This document shows positions 1 to 7,669 of a stretch of DNA of 64,000 bases, in pieces. The notes beneath the pieces were generated by a model. The model was not told where the DNA came from. It saw nothing but the letters and a program-made list of their open reading frames with translations, and searched no databases. How positions within the stretch are numbered: the first letter of the stretch is position 1; every line of letters starts with the position of its first letter. This DNA comes from Rhodoplanes sp. Z2-YC6860 (lineage in GTDB: Bacteria; Pseudomonadota; Alphaproteobacteria; Rhizobiales; Xanthobacteraceae). Location: NCBI RefSeq assembly GCF_001579845.1, contig NZ_CP007440.1, positions 7,586,029-7,650,028 of the forward strand, in the 5' to 3' direction. The position numbers and the translations under genes are program-made.

Positions 1-2
1 TC

Positions 3-368
3 GTGGTGCTAGATCCCGGCACCCGCCGTATCGTTTCGATGATCTCGCGCGTCAGCAACACCGCCGTGCTGGAGGCACCGCCTTCGACCACGGGCGTCGC
101 GGTGGCTTCGCCCGATGTGCGCGTCAGGCTCACGCGCACGCAGATCGCAACCGTCCGCACAGTGTTGCGCGATCGGGGATGCCGCTATGACCGGTCCACC
201 AGCCTCTCCATTGGCAGTGTGGTGCCGACCGCGGCGTCGATCTGCGCCTTCCCGGAGCGTGTAGTCAGCGCGGTGCCGGATATTGCAGGATACCGTTACA
301 TCACGCGTCGCAACGTCGTCATGGTGATCGATCCGGCCACCGATCAGGTGGTCACTGTGCTACGCTAG
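3..368 (+). CDS. DUF1236 family protein, 5' partial
   Basis: The frame is open to the left edge, so the gene begins outside the window. The visible part starts in the tail of one DUF1236-type repeat (VVLDPGTRRIVSMI, where a basic pair precedes a hydrophobic strand) and ends with a second unit reading VPDIAGYRYITRRNVVMVIDP-type, the family's Gly-Tyr-Arg-Tyr pattern. DUF1236 proteins are short secreted proteins of unknown function common in Bradyrhizobium and relatives. The signal peptide would lie upstream. The stop is TAG at 366-368, followed by a strong hairpin. Confidence 0.75.
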   Translation: MVLDPGTRRIVSMISRVSNTAVLEAPPSTTGVAVASPDVRVRLTRTQIATVRTVLRDRGCRYDRSTSLSIGSVVPTAASICAFPERVVSAVPDIAGYRYITRRNVVMVIDPATDQVVTVLR

Positions 369-386
369 CCGCCTGATTTCGAAGGA

Positions 387-414
387 TGCGGCGCCGCTTA
401 TCGGCGGCGCCGCA
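387..414 (+). terminator. GC-rich hairpin after DUF1236 gene
   Basis: A perfect 11-bp stem (387-397 pairing with 404-414) encloses the loop TTATCG, 18 nt after the DUF1236 stop. There is no long T tract behind it, so it may act as a weak intrinsic terminator or transcript stabiliser. Confidence 0.5.
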
Positions 415-425
415 CGCTTAGGGCG

Positions 426-647
426 ATGAGCATGAGTCAGGCGTTCAAGCGTGGCGATCACGTCAGCTGGAATTCAGAAGCCGGCCGCGTCAGAGGCCAT
501 ATCGTCCGCGTGCATAAGAAAGACGTGAACTACAAGGGCTACGTCCACCATGCCAGCGCCGAGGAGCCTCAGTACGAGATCAAGAGCGACAAGACGGACC
601 ATATCGCCTTGCACAAAGGCAGAGTATTGAGACGTCTTCGCCGTTAG
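426..647 (+). CDS. DUF2945 / HVA1-TUDOR small protein
   Basis: A 73-residue basic protein. The core FKRGDHVSWNSEAGRVRGHI, then YEIKSDKTDHIALHKG, is the pattern of the small hypervirulence-associated TUDOR domain (DUF2945), a beta-barrel of uncertain role, perhaps nucleic-acid binding. The family usually has 65-80 residues, so this is full length. It is probably cytoplasmic. It sits 28 nt before the DUF488 gene on the same strand, and the two families often neighbour each other in stress-related loci (inference). Confidence 0.75.
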   Translation: MSMSQAFKRGDHVSWNSEAGRVRGHIVRVHKKDVNYKGYVHHASAEEPQYEIKSDKTDHIALHKGRVLRRLRR

Positions 648-675
648 TTGTCAGCACAGTTAGCGCAGCCTCTCC

Positions 676-1212
676 ATGGCAAATCCGTTCTATACGATCG
701 GACACTCGACGCACCCGCTCGACGAGTTCATCGCTCTGCTGCAGAACGCGGACGTCACGTTTGTCGTCGACGTCCGCACGGTGCCGCGGTCACGCACAAA
801 TCCGCAATACAACACCGACGTCCTGCCGCCAGCGCTTCTAAAGGCTCACATCGGGTATGAGCACATGGCCGCATTGGGTGGATTGCGCGGGCGGCAGCGT
901 GTTGTCCCGGCAGACGTCAACGGCTTCTGGGAGAACAAGAGCTTCCACAATTACGCCGACTACGCCATGAGCGAGCCATTCCGAGAGGGCCTCGCGCGGC
1001 TGCGCGAACTCGGCCGTGACCAGCGCTGTGCGATCATGTGCGCGGAGGCAGTGTGATGGCGCTGCCATCGCCGCATCATTGCCGATTACCTGCTGGCAGC
1101 CGGTGAAACCGTGCTTCACATCATGGGGCCAGGAAACATCGTGCCCGCCCGGCTGACCGACGTCGCGAAGTCGGACGCCGCCGGCGTCCTGACCTATCCG
1201 GCCGCGGCTTGA
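676..1212 (+). pseudogene. DUF488 protein interrupted by in-frame TGA
   Basis: The N-terminal 126 codons give a clear DUF488 protein (YTIGHSTHPLDEF start, DVRTVPRSRTNPQYN, then CAIMCAE). A TGA at 1054-1056 stops the frame exactly where the family has a Trp before the conserved W-x-C-H-R motif. Beyond it the same frame reads WRCHRRIIADYLL and on to a natural stop at 1210-1212, so the restored protein would have 178 codons including the TGA. This looks like one TGG-to-TGA change, either a true recent nonsense mutation or a base error. The function of DUF488 is unknown. The truncated form would lack the conserved C-terminal Cys-His motif. Confidence 0.8.
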
Positions 1213-1225
1213 GGCCGGGCGCGCA

Positions 1226-1663
1226 TTATGCGGCACGTGTCGCCGCAGCGCCCTTCGGACTTCCGGGATAGGCGCATTCCGCAAGAGTGGTCTTGTCGAG
1301 CTCCCGCATGAAGGCTTCGCGAGCCGCCGCGAGCCTCTGCTTGAGGCGGCAACGGGGCTTGAGCACACAGTCGCCGCCGTCGTCACGGAAGCATTCGACC
1401 AAGGCCTGGCGCTGCTCGAGCGCGCGAACAACCTCACCCAGCGTGATGGTCTGCGGCGGCCGCGCCAGACGGAAGCCGCCGCCCGAGCCGCGTTGGGTCG
1501 CGACAAACCCGCTGTCGGCAAGATCGCGCACCACCTTGATGAGGTGATTGCGCGAAATGCCGAATTCGACCGCGATCTCGCCGGTCGAAAACGAGCGGGC
1601 CGGTTCGCCGGCGAGCCGCATCAAGGCGCGCAAGCCGAAATCGGTGAAAGCGGTCAGTCGCAT
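1226..1663 (-). CDS. nsrR: Rrf2-family regulator, NsrR-like
   Basis: A 145-residue Rrf2 repressor. The start MRLTAFTDFGLRALMRLA matches NsrR, including Asp8, a proposed Fe-S ligand. A winged helix follows (SRNHLIKVVRDLADSGFV recognition region), then Cys91, Cys99 and Cys105 in the spacing expected for the Fe-S cluster. NsrR senses nitric oxide through this cluster and represses NO-detoxification genes. It diverges from a truncated haemoglobin, a typical NO-linked target, and an NsrR-type palindrome lies between them. Start ATG at 1663. The specific NsrR assignment rests on the Asp8 and Cys pattern plus context, against IscR or RirA. Confidence 0.8.
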   Translation of the reverse strand: MRLTAFTDFGLRALMRLAGEPARSFSTGEIAVEFGISRNHLIKVVRDLADSGFVATQRGSGGGFRLARPPQTITLGEVVRALEQRQALVECFRDDGGDCVLKPRCRLKQRLAAAREAFMRELDKTTLAECAYPGSPKGAAATRAA

Positions 1664-1710
1664 GCGAGCCTCGAGCCAAGATTTGCAATCGGCATTCTAT
1701 CTGCTAAATA

Positions 1711-1725
1711 GGTATTTGAAATGCC
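1711..1725. promoter_or_regulatory. NsrR-type operator
   Basis: GGTATTTGAAATGCC is an imperfect palindrome that fits the NsrR core YATTT-N-AAATR exactly. It lies 18 nt before the TTG start of the haemoglobin gene and 48 nt before nsrR, so one site could control both. A second, larger symmetry surrounds it: AATCGGCATT at 1687-1696 is the exact inverse of AATGCCGATT at 1720-1729. Confidence 0.5.
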
Positions 1726-1742
1726 GATTAGCGGAGATTGCG

Positions 1743-2192
1743 TTGGAAAACGATGACCGGCGGGCGAGAATCACGGCCGAGATCGTCGCGCGGACGGGAA
1801 TTACCGAAGCGATGATCGAGCGGCTGGTGCGCGGCTTCTACGCCAAGGTCCGCCAGGACGCGGTGCTTGCGCCCATCTTCGATGCCCGGATTCGGGACTG
1901 GGAACCGCATCTTGAGCAGATGTTCGCCTTCTGGTCGTCCGTCGCGCTCATGTCCGGCCGCTATCACGGCAGCCCCATGGCCAAGCATATGCCGCTCCCC
2001 ATCGACGCGGGTCATTTCGATCGCTGGCTTGCCTTGTTCGAGGAGACGGCTCGGGAGATTTGTCCGCCGGAGGCCCAGGCGCATTTCATCGAGCGGGCCC
2101 GGCGGATCGCCGAAAGCCTCGAGCTCGGCATTGCCGGGCAGCACGGCGTGCTGCTCAGGAGCGGCGAGCGGTTTCGCAGACCCGCACTGTAG
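1743..2192 (+). CDS. group III truncated haemoglobin
   Basis: A 149-residue protein starting at TTG 1743, chosen because GGAG at 1732-1735 lies 7 nt upstream; longer versions would run through the NsrR operator. It carries the compact 2-over-2 globin pattern of class III: ERLVRGFYAKVRQDAVLAPIF in helices A-B, the tryptophan-rich FWSSVALMSGRYHGSPM, and HFDRWLALFEET with the proximal haem His. Group III globins bind O2 and NO and are linked to nitrosative stress. The divergent nsrR supports that job. It is cytoplasmic. Confidence 0.85.
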   Translation: MENDDRRARITAEIVARTGITEAMIERLVRGFYAKVRQDAVLAPIFDARIRDWEPHLEQMFAFWSSVALMSGRYHGSPMAKHMPLPIDAGHFDRWLALFEETAREICPPEAQAHFIERARRIAESLELGIAGQHGVLLRSGERFRRPAL

Positions 2193-2267
2193 CCTTTCAC
2201 GGAAAAGGAATTGATACTCCACGCTTGGAAGCGCCGGCAGCCGTCCGGTGCGCCAAAGGGAGGATCC

Positions 2268-3230
2268 ATGAAAACAACAACGACGCTGCTGGCATTGGCC
2301 GCAATCGTCGCGGCGCTGCCGGTCCGCGCGCAGGATTATCCGAACCGGCCGATCACCATCATATCGGCGCAGGCCTCCGGCGGCGCGAGCGACACCGTGG
2401 TCCGCTCCGTGCAAGACCGCCTGCAGGCGGCGCTCGGCCAGCCGATCGTGATGGAGAACCGGCCTGGCGCGAGCGGCAATGTCGGCGCCGCGCAAGTCGC
2501 TCGCGCGGCTCCCGACGGCTACACGCTGATGATCGGCACCGACGCCATGATGACGTCGAACGTGCATCTGTTCAAAAGCATGCCGTTCGATCCCGCGAAA
2601 GATTTCGCGCCGATCACCAATGCCGGCGCCAACATCATCGTGCTTGCGGTGAATGCCGACCTGCCGGTGAAGTCGGTGGCCGAGCTTGTGGCCTACGCCA
2701 AGGCCAACCCCGGCAAGCTGCAGTTCGGCACATCGGGCGTCGCCTCGCCGCATCATCTCGCCGGCGAGCTCCTGAAGCTCAAGACCGGCATCGACATCGT
2801 CCACGTGCCGTATCGCGGCGGCGCGCTGTCGGCGAATGATCTGGCCGGCGGTCACATCCCGATGGCGTTCGTCAGCTATTCGGCCGTGGTGGCGCTCGTT
2901 CCGACCGGGAAGATTCGAATCCTCGCGGTCGTCGAGAAGACGCGTTACTCTGCCTTGCCGGACGTGCCGACGATCGCCGAGACCATTCCGGGATACGAGA
3001 TGTCGTCCTGGCTCGGCTTCTTCGCACCGGCTGCAACGCCTGCGCCGATCGTGAACCGGCTGCACGACGAGATCGTCAAAATCCTCAAGGTCGACGAGGT
3101 GAAGGAGCGCCTCGCCACGGTCGGTCTCGCGGTGGTCGCCGGAACGCAGGCGGAGCTCGCCGAGACGGTCCGCAGCGGCATCGCGGTGCGCGGCGAGCTG
3201 ATCAAGGCCGCGAAGATCGAACCGCAATAG
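2268..3230 (+). CDS. Bug-family (TTT) periplasmic solute receptor
   Basis: A 320-residue exported protein. A signal peptide (MKTTTTLLALAAIVAALPVRAQ) is followed by YPNRPITII, GGASDTVVR, ENRPGASGNVGA and the YRGGA loop, hallmarks of Bug receptors of the tripartite tricarboxylate transport family. Such receptors trap carboxylates in the periplasm. The start at 2268 has AGGGAGGA before it; the longer frame has no SD. No TctA/TctB membrane subunits are nearby, so this is an orphan receptor, as is common for the family. It ends exactly where the convergent enolase-superfamily gene ends, and the pair may act on the same acid (inference). Confidence 0.9.
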   Translation: MKTTTTLLALAAIVAALPVRAQDYPNRPITIISAQASGGASDTVVRSVQDRLQAALGQPIVMENRPGASGNVGAAQVARAAPDGYTLMIGTDAMMTSNVHLFKSMPFDPAKDFAPITNAGANIIVLAVNADLPVKSVAELVAYAKANPGKLQFGTSGVASPHHLAGELLKLKTGIDIVHVPYRGGALSANDLAGGHIPMAFVSYSAVVALVPTGKIRILAVVEKTRYSALPDVPTIAETIPGYEMSSWLGFFAPAATPAPIVNRLHDEIVKILKVDEVKERLATVGLAVVAGTQAELAETVRSGIAVRGELIKAAKIEPQ

Positions 3231-4382
3231 TTACCCCTTCCCCTTGCCCCCGCTCAGCGGCAGCTTCGCGATCTCGCGAATCGCGTCACGGTTGGGCTCG
3301 AAACCCAGGCCCGGCGCCTCGGACATCGTGAAGTATCCATCCTTCGGCTCCGGCAGCCCCGTGAAAATCTGCCGGCACATCTCCACCGCGAGATAGTGAT
3401 GCTCGACCAGCGTGCCGTTCGACACGCCGGCCTGCAGATGCATGTTGTGGAAGCCCCAGGCGCCGCCGTTGGCGATCGACACGTTGAACGCGCTCGCCAT
3501 TCCCGCGATCTTCACGCATTGCGAATAGCCGCCGGTGATGATCGCGTTGGGCTGCGCATAATCGATCGCCTGCGCCAGGAACAGATCGCGGAAGCGGAAC
3601 GCCAAGCCTTCGTTCTGCCCGCACGCCAAAGGGATGCCCGACGCGCGGCGCAACTGCGCCATGGCCTGCGCATCGTTCTGAGTCAGCGGCTCCTCGAAGA
3701 ACGAAATGCCGTAAGGCTTCACCATCTCGGCCAGTTTCGTCGCGTGATAGAGATCGAGATTGCAGTTGGCGTCGATGAACAATTCGACGTCCGGTCCCAC
3801 CGCCTCGCGCACCGCGCGGACCCGCGCTGCGTCCTCGCGGATCGCGTCCATGATCGGATGGGTATCGCGCTTCTTCAGTGCCTCGTTGCCGACCGTCATC
3901 TTCAGCCGCCGGAAGCCCTGGGACACCCAGAGCTTGGCCGCGGCCGCGAGCTGCTCGCGGTCGAAAAAACCGAACCCGTAGGTGGCGTAGACCGGCACCT
4001 TGGGATGCGCGCCGCCCAAGAGCCGCCACACCGGCTGGCCGAACGCCTTGCCCTTGATGTCCCACAACGCCACGTCGATCGCGGCGAGCGCATGCGCGGC
4101 GTAACCGGTCTGGCCGCGCGGCATCAGCGTCCAGTAGAGCTTGTCCCACAGCCGCTCGTGCGCGAGCGGATCGTCGCCGACGATCGCGGGCCCCGCGATG
4201 CTGTTGACGATCTGCGCGATCACCTCCTCTTCGGTGATGCCGGTGAGGCCGTGACCGATCAGCCCTGTGTCGGTCTCGACCTCCACATAGCAGCCCGACA
4301 GCGACGATGTTTTGTCGACGCCCACGAGCTTGATGTGCAGCGGGACGTTGAGCGGCGTGGCGGTGACGCGGATGATTTTCAT
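3231..4382 (-). CDS. mandelate racemase / muconate lactonizing enzyme family protein
   Basis: A 383-residue enolase-superfamily enzyme with the N-terminal capping domain (MKIIRVTATPLNVPL) and a TIM barrel. Visible barrel motifs are RRLKMTVG on strand 2, FIDANCNL (metal Asp), FFEEPL (metal Glu), ACGQNE (third acidic ligand) and a late GAWGFHNMH. These enzymes abstract a proton next to a carboxylate, giving racemases, dehydratases or cycloisomerases. The substrate cannot be read from the sequence. The start at 4382 follows AAGGTG 8 nt upstream; the frame extends 12 codons further without an SD. It abuts a Bug receptor gene tail to tail. Confidence 0.85.
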   Translation of the reverse strand: MKIIRVTATPLNVPLHIKLVGVDKTSSLSGCYVEVETDTGLIGHGLTGITEEEVIAQIVNSIAGPAIVGDDPLAHERLWDKLYWTLMPRGQTGYAAHALAAIDVALWDIKGKAFGQPVWRLLGGAHPKVPVYATYGFGFFDREQLAAAAKLWVSQGFRRLKMTVGNEALKKRDTHPIMDAIREDAARVRAVREAVGPDVELFIDANCNLDLYHATKLAEMVKPYGISFFEEPLTQNDAQAMAQLRRASGIPLACGQNEGLAFRFRDLFLAQAIDYAQPNAIITGGYSQCVKIAGMASAFNVSIANGGAWGFHNMHLQAGVSNGTLVEHHYLAVEMCRQIFTGLPEPKDGYFTMSEAPGLGFEPNRDAIREIAKLPLSGGKGKG

Positions 4383-4418
4383 GGTCGGCACCTTACGATG
4401 ACGCGCTTGCTGCTCCAA

Positions 4419-5297
4419 TCAATACCGCGCCGCGAAGCCGACACCCGCGATCCAATCGTTCGAATTGCTGTTGAGGCCGTGGCCCAAGCGTATGTCTGCC
4501 TCGAGGTTCGAGGAGAGAAAATAGACCAGCCCGCCCACCGCGTAGTGCCGTGGCGGCGCCGGGCTCAATCCACCGACCGGATAGAACGCGTCCCATTCGG
4601 CGAAAGCCTCGAGCTGTTTGGTCAGATGCACGGCACCGGTCAATCCGGTTGCGACTTCCAGACGCGAGCTGCGCACGCCATCCTGCACAGCGTTGTTGGC
4701 CACCAGAAATTCGACGTCGAAGACATCCTTGATCACTTGCCAGCTGGCATCGACGTTGACTCCCGGCAGGACGCGCCCCGCGGTCGTCGCGCTGCTGCCG
4801 GTCGGCACCGTCATCTGCGGGATCACGGCAACTTGCGGCAGGATGCCGTGCTGCTCCGAAAGCGCAACCTTCGCGCCGAGATACAGATCCTGCGCACCGC
4901 TTGAGTCGAGCACCGCGCCGCCCGCCGTCTGCCGCTGCGCCAGAAAATTCTGCCCGACACGGAGTTCGAACCACTCGGCCATCACGCCGACCCGCAACAG
5001 CGCCTCCGGCAACGAGTGCGAGCGAAACGAGCTGCCGTTGCTGGTGAACGTATAGCCTCCCTCGAGCACCGCGCGGCCAAGCCCCACGGTCGTGCTCGCC
5101 TCCGGAAAATGCGGGCGGTCAGGCTCGATCCGATCGTCCTCCTTCGACGGAGGCTTGGAATTACCACTCGAGCCCAGCAGCCATTCGATCAGCGTCTTCG
5201 AGCCATTGCTCCCGACGCCGGCATCGCTCGACGGCGCATTCTGCGCGTGCGCCGCTCCCGTGCAGGCCGCGACAGCGAAAGCGGCCGCGGCCGCCAT
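4419..5297 (-). CDS. outer-membrane beta-barrel protein, Phenol_MetA_deg-like
   Basis: An exported protein of about 292 residues. An alanine-rich signal segment ends AAHAQ, then a low-complexity Ser/Gly/Lys linker leads into alternating strands: VGLGRAVLEGGYTF, ALLRVGVMAEWFELRVGQNF, YLGAKVALSEQ, LPQVAVIPQMTVPTG and the closing ADIRLGHGLNSNSNDWIAGVGFAARY, which ends in an aromatic-Arg-Tyr as barrels often do. The pattern fits the MetA-pathway / putative transporter barrel family. The start is uncertain: ATG 5297 gives a signal without an N-terminal charge, while GTG 5306 or a TTG further up would add Arg residues. It diverges from a lipoprotein hydrolase across a tandem palindromic repeat. Confidence 0.6.
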   Translation of the reverse strand: MAAAAAFAVAACTGAAHAQNAPSSDAGVGSNGSKTLIEWLLGSSGNSKPPSKEDDRIEPDRPHFPEASTTVGLGRAVLEGGYTFTSNGSSFRSHSLPEALLRVGVMAEWFELRVGQNFLAQRQTAGGAVLDSSGAQDLYLGAKVALSEQHGILPQVAVIPQMTVPTGSSATTAGRVLPGVNVDASWQVIKDVFDVEFLVANNAVQDGVRSSRLEVATGLTGAVHLTKQLEAFAEWDAFYPVGGLSPAPPRHYAVGGLVYFLSSNLEADIRLGHGLNSNSNDWIAGVGFAARY

Positions 5298-5403
5298 GCC
5301 AACCACTGAATGAAACAAATCTCGCCCCGGTAACCGCGTCAATTCCAATCGGCACACGTGGCAAGACCACGCTTGTCTTAAGATCACAGGGAACGGCGTC
5401 TTA

Positions 5404-5449
5404 TTCCATGATGTGGAACCGACCGCTTCCATGATGTGGAACCGACCGC
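5404..5449. promoter_or_regulatory. tandem 23-bp repeat, each with a TTCCA-N5-TGGAA palindrome
   Basis: Two identical 23-bp units (5404-5426 and 5427-5449) stand head to tail with no gap. Each opens with TTCCATGATGTGGAA, a perfect 5-bp inverted repeat around TGATG. The 23-bp period places the palindromes on about the same face of the helix. The pair lies between divergent starts at 5297 and 5526, a good place for a shared operator. I do not recognise the regulator. Confidence 0.55.
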
Positions 5450-5525
5450 CCTTTTCTCGCCGCCATCGTCGTCCAGTGAATTCGCCGGGCGGGCCTTGCG
5501 GGGGGCGACGTTCCGAAGGTCCTGC

Positions 5526-6545
5526 GTGGCCGACCGACATTTGCAGCAACACGAGGCCGTCTCTCGCCGCGCTCTGCTCGGCGGAATTGGCGCGCTTACA
5601 AGTGCGCTGGCGCTCGGCGGATGCGCGGGCCTCGCCGCGCAAGGCGCACGCTACGACGCGTCCTCGCTGTCGGAAGATCCGACGCTGCTCGTCGCCACCA
5701 CGCGCAAGCGGGTGAACGGCGGCCGCGCCAAGCCCTGGTTCGGGCCGGAGCGGGCGTCCGCGATGACGCTGGCGCGGGCCAGGCTCAAGCCGCCAGCCGA
5801 AGGCCGCTTCACGCTCGCGGCGGCGGGCTTCGACAGCTGGCAGATCGGCAAGGTCGAGCCGGCGACCGGAGACGTCAGCGCACTTCTCGCGGAGCGTGGC
5901 ACCGGACGCGACGTCCTCATTTACGTGCACGGCTTCAAGCAGACCTTCGAGACCGCGGCGCTCGATGCGGCCTACCTCTCCGATGCCATCAAGTTCAACG
6001 GCCAGACCATGCTGTTCTCCTGGCCGTCGAAGGACGGGCTGTTCGACTACGCCTACGACCGCGACAGCGCGATGTGGTCGCGCGACGATTTCGAACGCGT
6101 GCTCCGCTCCATCGTGGAGGCGCCGAACGGCGGCCGCGTCCACATCGTCGCGCACAGCATGGGCACCATGCTGACGCTCGAAACCCTGCGCCAGCTTTAT
6201 GCGCGCTATGGCGACACGGTTCTCAGCAGGATCGGCGCCATCGTGTTCGCCGCTCCCGACATCGACATGGACGTGTTCTCGTCGTCGATCAAACGCATCG
6301 GTCCGCTCGCCGGCAAGATCACCGTCATCGCCGCGACCAACGACCGCGCGCTGGTGTTTTCCGGACAGATGGCCGGCGGCATGACACGGGTTGGCGCCGC
6401 CGAGAAGGACGTCATCGAGCGGCTCGGCGTGCGCGTGATCGATGCGTCCAGCGAAGGCTGGGGGCTGATCAACCACGACCTGTTCCTGTCGAATGCCGAC
6501 GTGCAGCAGGTGATCCGGAAGTCGATCGATTCCGTCGGCGCGTGA
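5526..6545 (+). CDS. DUF900-type alpha/beta hydrolase, lipoprotein
   Basis: A 339-residue protein starting at GTG 5526 with GAAGGT about 6 nt before it. The N-terminus has SRRALLGG, a hydrophobic stretch and LALGGC, a lipobox with a twin-Arg pair, so it is likely an exported lipoprotein. The enzyme core shows DVLIYVHGFKQTF (oxyanion strand), LFSWPSKDG, VHIVAHSMG with the nucleophile Ser in the G-x-S-x-G-like elbow AHSMG, and NHDLFLS near the end with the probable catalytic His. DUF900 proteins are esterase-like with unknown substrates. Confidence 0.85.
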   Translation: MADRHLQQHEAVSRRALLGGIGALTSALALGGCAGLAAQGARYDASSLSEDPTLLVATTRKRVNGGRAKPWFGPERASAMTLARARLKPPAEGRFTLAAAGFDSWQIGKVEPATGDVSALLAERGTGRDVLIYVHGFKQTFETAALDAAYLSDAIKFNGQTMLFSWPSKDGLFDYAYDRDSAMWSRDDFERVLRSIVEAPNGGRVHIVAHSMGTMLTLETLRQLYARYGDTVLSRIGAIVFAAPDIDMDVFSSSIKRIGPLAGKITVIAATNDRALVFSGQMAGGMTRVGAAEKDVIERLGVRVIDASSEGWGLINHDLFLSNADVQQVIRKSIDSVGA

Positions 6546-6574
6546 GATTGGAATCATCGCCACGAGGCGGTGCT

Positions 6575-6599
6575 CACCCTCCCCTGGAGGGGGAGGGTG
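6575..6599. repeat. palindromic hairpin after the hydrolase gene
   Basis: CACCCTCCCC (6575-6584) and GGGGAGGGTG (6590-6599) form a perfect 10-bp stem around TGGAG, 29 nt after the hydrolase stop. There is no T run. It may stabilise or end the transcript, or be a REP-like unit. Confidence 0.5.
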
Positions 6600-6654
6600 G
6601 GCGCGGTGCACGAACAGCGCGTCACCTTCAGATTCAGTTTTCAAACAGCCCGCG

Positions 6655-6696
6655 GCATAGCCGTTCGAAGAACGGCGTCGCTTCGCTCGCCTATGC
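6655..6696. repeat. REP-like palindromic element, copy A
   Basis: The unit is bounded by GCATAG (6655-6660) and CTATGC (6691-6696), with an inner hairpin CCGTTC-GAA-GAACGG and the string CGTCGCTTCGCTCGC. A diverged copy lies at 10721-10764 in another intergenic stretch, which marks this as a mobile or dispersed palindromic repeat. Confidence 0.6.
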
Positions 6697-6749
6697 GCGC
6701 GTCCTTCAGCATCCATGCAGGCATGATTCATCGGCCCCTTCAAAGCAGG

Positions 6750-7110
6750 CGCGGGGCTGGCGCCTCTATTCTTTCTCGTCCCTCACATGCGTGAGGGCGC
6801 GGAGCGCCGGTTGGCGCTACGTCTCAGTCGACACCCCTTGCGAGGGTGCCGCGGGCTTGTTGCGAAGCCCGCACGCCTTCCGGCGCTCCACTGGTGGCGA
6901 CTTAACGCGATACCCTCGTTCGAGTTATCGGACGGTGCGGGACGAACCCTTCCCTAAGGCCGCGTTGCCTTGGCCCTTCACCCGATCGCGCCCTGCCACT
7001 GAAGGCGGCCCCCTCATCGGGGACGGACGATGGCATCGCACCCTGGGACGTGGCTACGAACCACGCCTGCAGGCGCCACACCCCGCTCCGCCAAATAGAC
7101 GTCCCTAGTC
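6750..7110 (-). repeat. long dispersed intergenic repeat with a broken reading frame
   Basis: On the minus strand this stretch reads PPSVAGRDRVKGQGNAALG, then KGSSRTVR, a stop, LERGYRVKSPPVERRKACG, NKPAAPSQGVSTET, a stop, and RQPALRALTHVRDEKE. I recognise this string from many short hypothetical annotations in Bradyrhizobium-type genomes, where it recurs between genes; that statement is from memory and was not searched. Two in-frame stops here argue against a protein. Several GC-rich hairpins lie within it (for example CCTCAC-ATGC-GTGAGG at 6781-6796). The remaining sequence out to 7311 shows no gene. Confidence 0.5.
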
Positions 7111-7311
7111 GACGCCCTCAGTGAACGAGGCAAATTCGCGTCTACATCTGAGTCGCAAGAATGCAAAGCGAATAATGAGAACTGCGTGGCTGAACTCAGG
7201 AAGCTGACATCAGCAAACTTTTGAGCTCTGTCAGTTGAGGCTCGTCACGGGGCGCGAAGCCTCAGCGGCTGGCTGGGCGCTTTGCCGTCCACGCGCAAAT
7301 CCGTCGAGCCC

Positions 7312-7554
7312 TCAGTTCTCCTCCGGATCCCGCGTCTGATAGGCAGCCAGGCTTTTCCTGCTCTGCAGCAGCCGGGCGTGATCGTCTTCCAATTTGACCT
7401 GCAGGCGCTCGAACATGGCCAGCGCGTCTTCGGCGATCTTGGCGTCGCGGCCGGCAAGTTTCAGATTTTCCACGACCTTCCGCTGGCGCTCGATACGCTG
7501 ACGGCCTTGCTCAGCATGCCGTTCAGCGAGGTTGAGAAGTTCATCCGGTGCCAT
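7312..7554 (-). CDS. small coiled-coil protein, unknown
   Basis: An 80-residue, highly charged, almost entirely helical protein (ERHAEQGRQRIERQRKVVE and ERLQVKLEDDHARLLQSRK have heptad-like spacing). It has no Cys, no signal and no membrane segment. Similar short coiled-coil proteins are frequent in Bradyrhizobium relatives and have no known role. ATG 7554 has GGGGCGG 9 nt upstream; a TTG at 7575 with GAGG before it would add seven residues. It stands alone between two non-coding stretches. Confidence 0.6.
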   Translation of the reverse strand: MAPDELLNLAERHAEQGRQRIERQRKVVENLKLAGRDAKIAEDALAMFERLQVKLEDDHARLLQSRKSLAAYQTRDPEEN

Positions 7555-7669
7555 TGTCGGTTCCCGCCCCTTCAAAAACGCCTCACGCTCGATCTTGGAA
7601 TCGAAACGGCGCGGCGTGTCCGGTGCACTTACGTTCCGGCAGCAGTGTGCTCGCGGGAGCTTTCTGTAA

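Noticed and set aside
1054-1056. Selenocysteine reading of the TGA in the DUF488 gene
   Set aside because: The family has Trp at this point and a one-base change from TGG explains it. I saw no clear SECIS-like stem directly behind the codon.
4419-6743. A 774-codon open frame on the minus strand
   Set aside because: Only the last 290 or so codons form a protein (outer-membrane barrel). The rest runs antisense through the lipoprotein hydrolase and has skewed composition.
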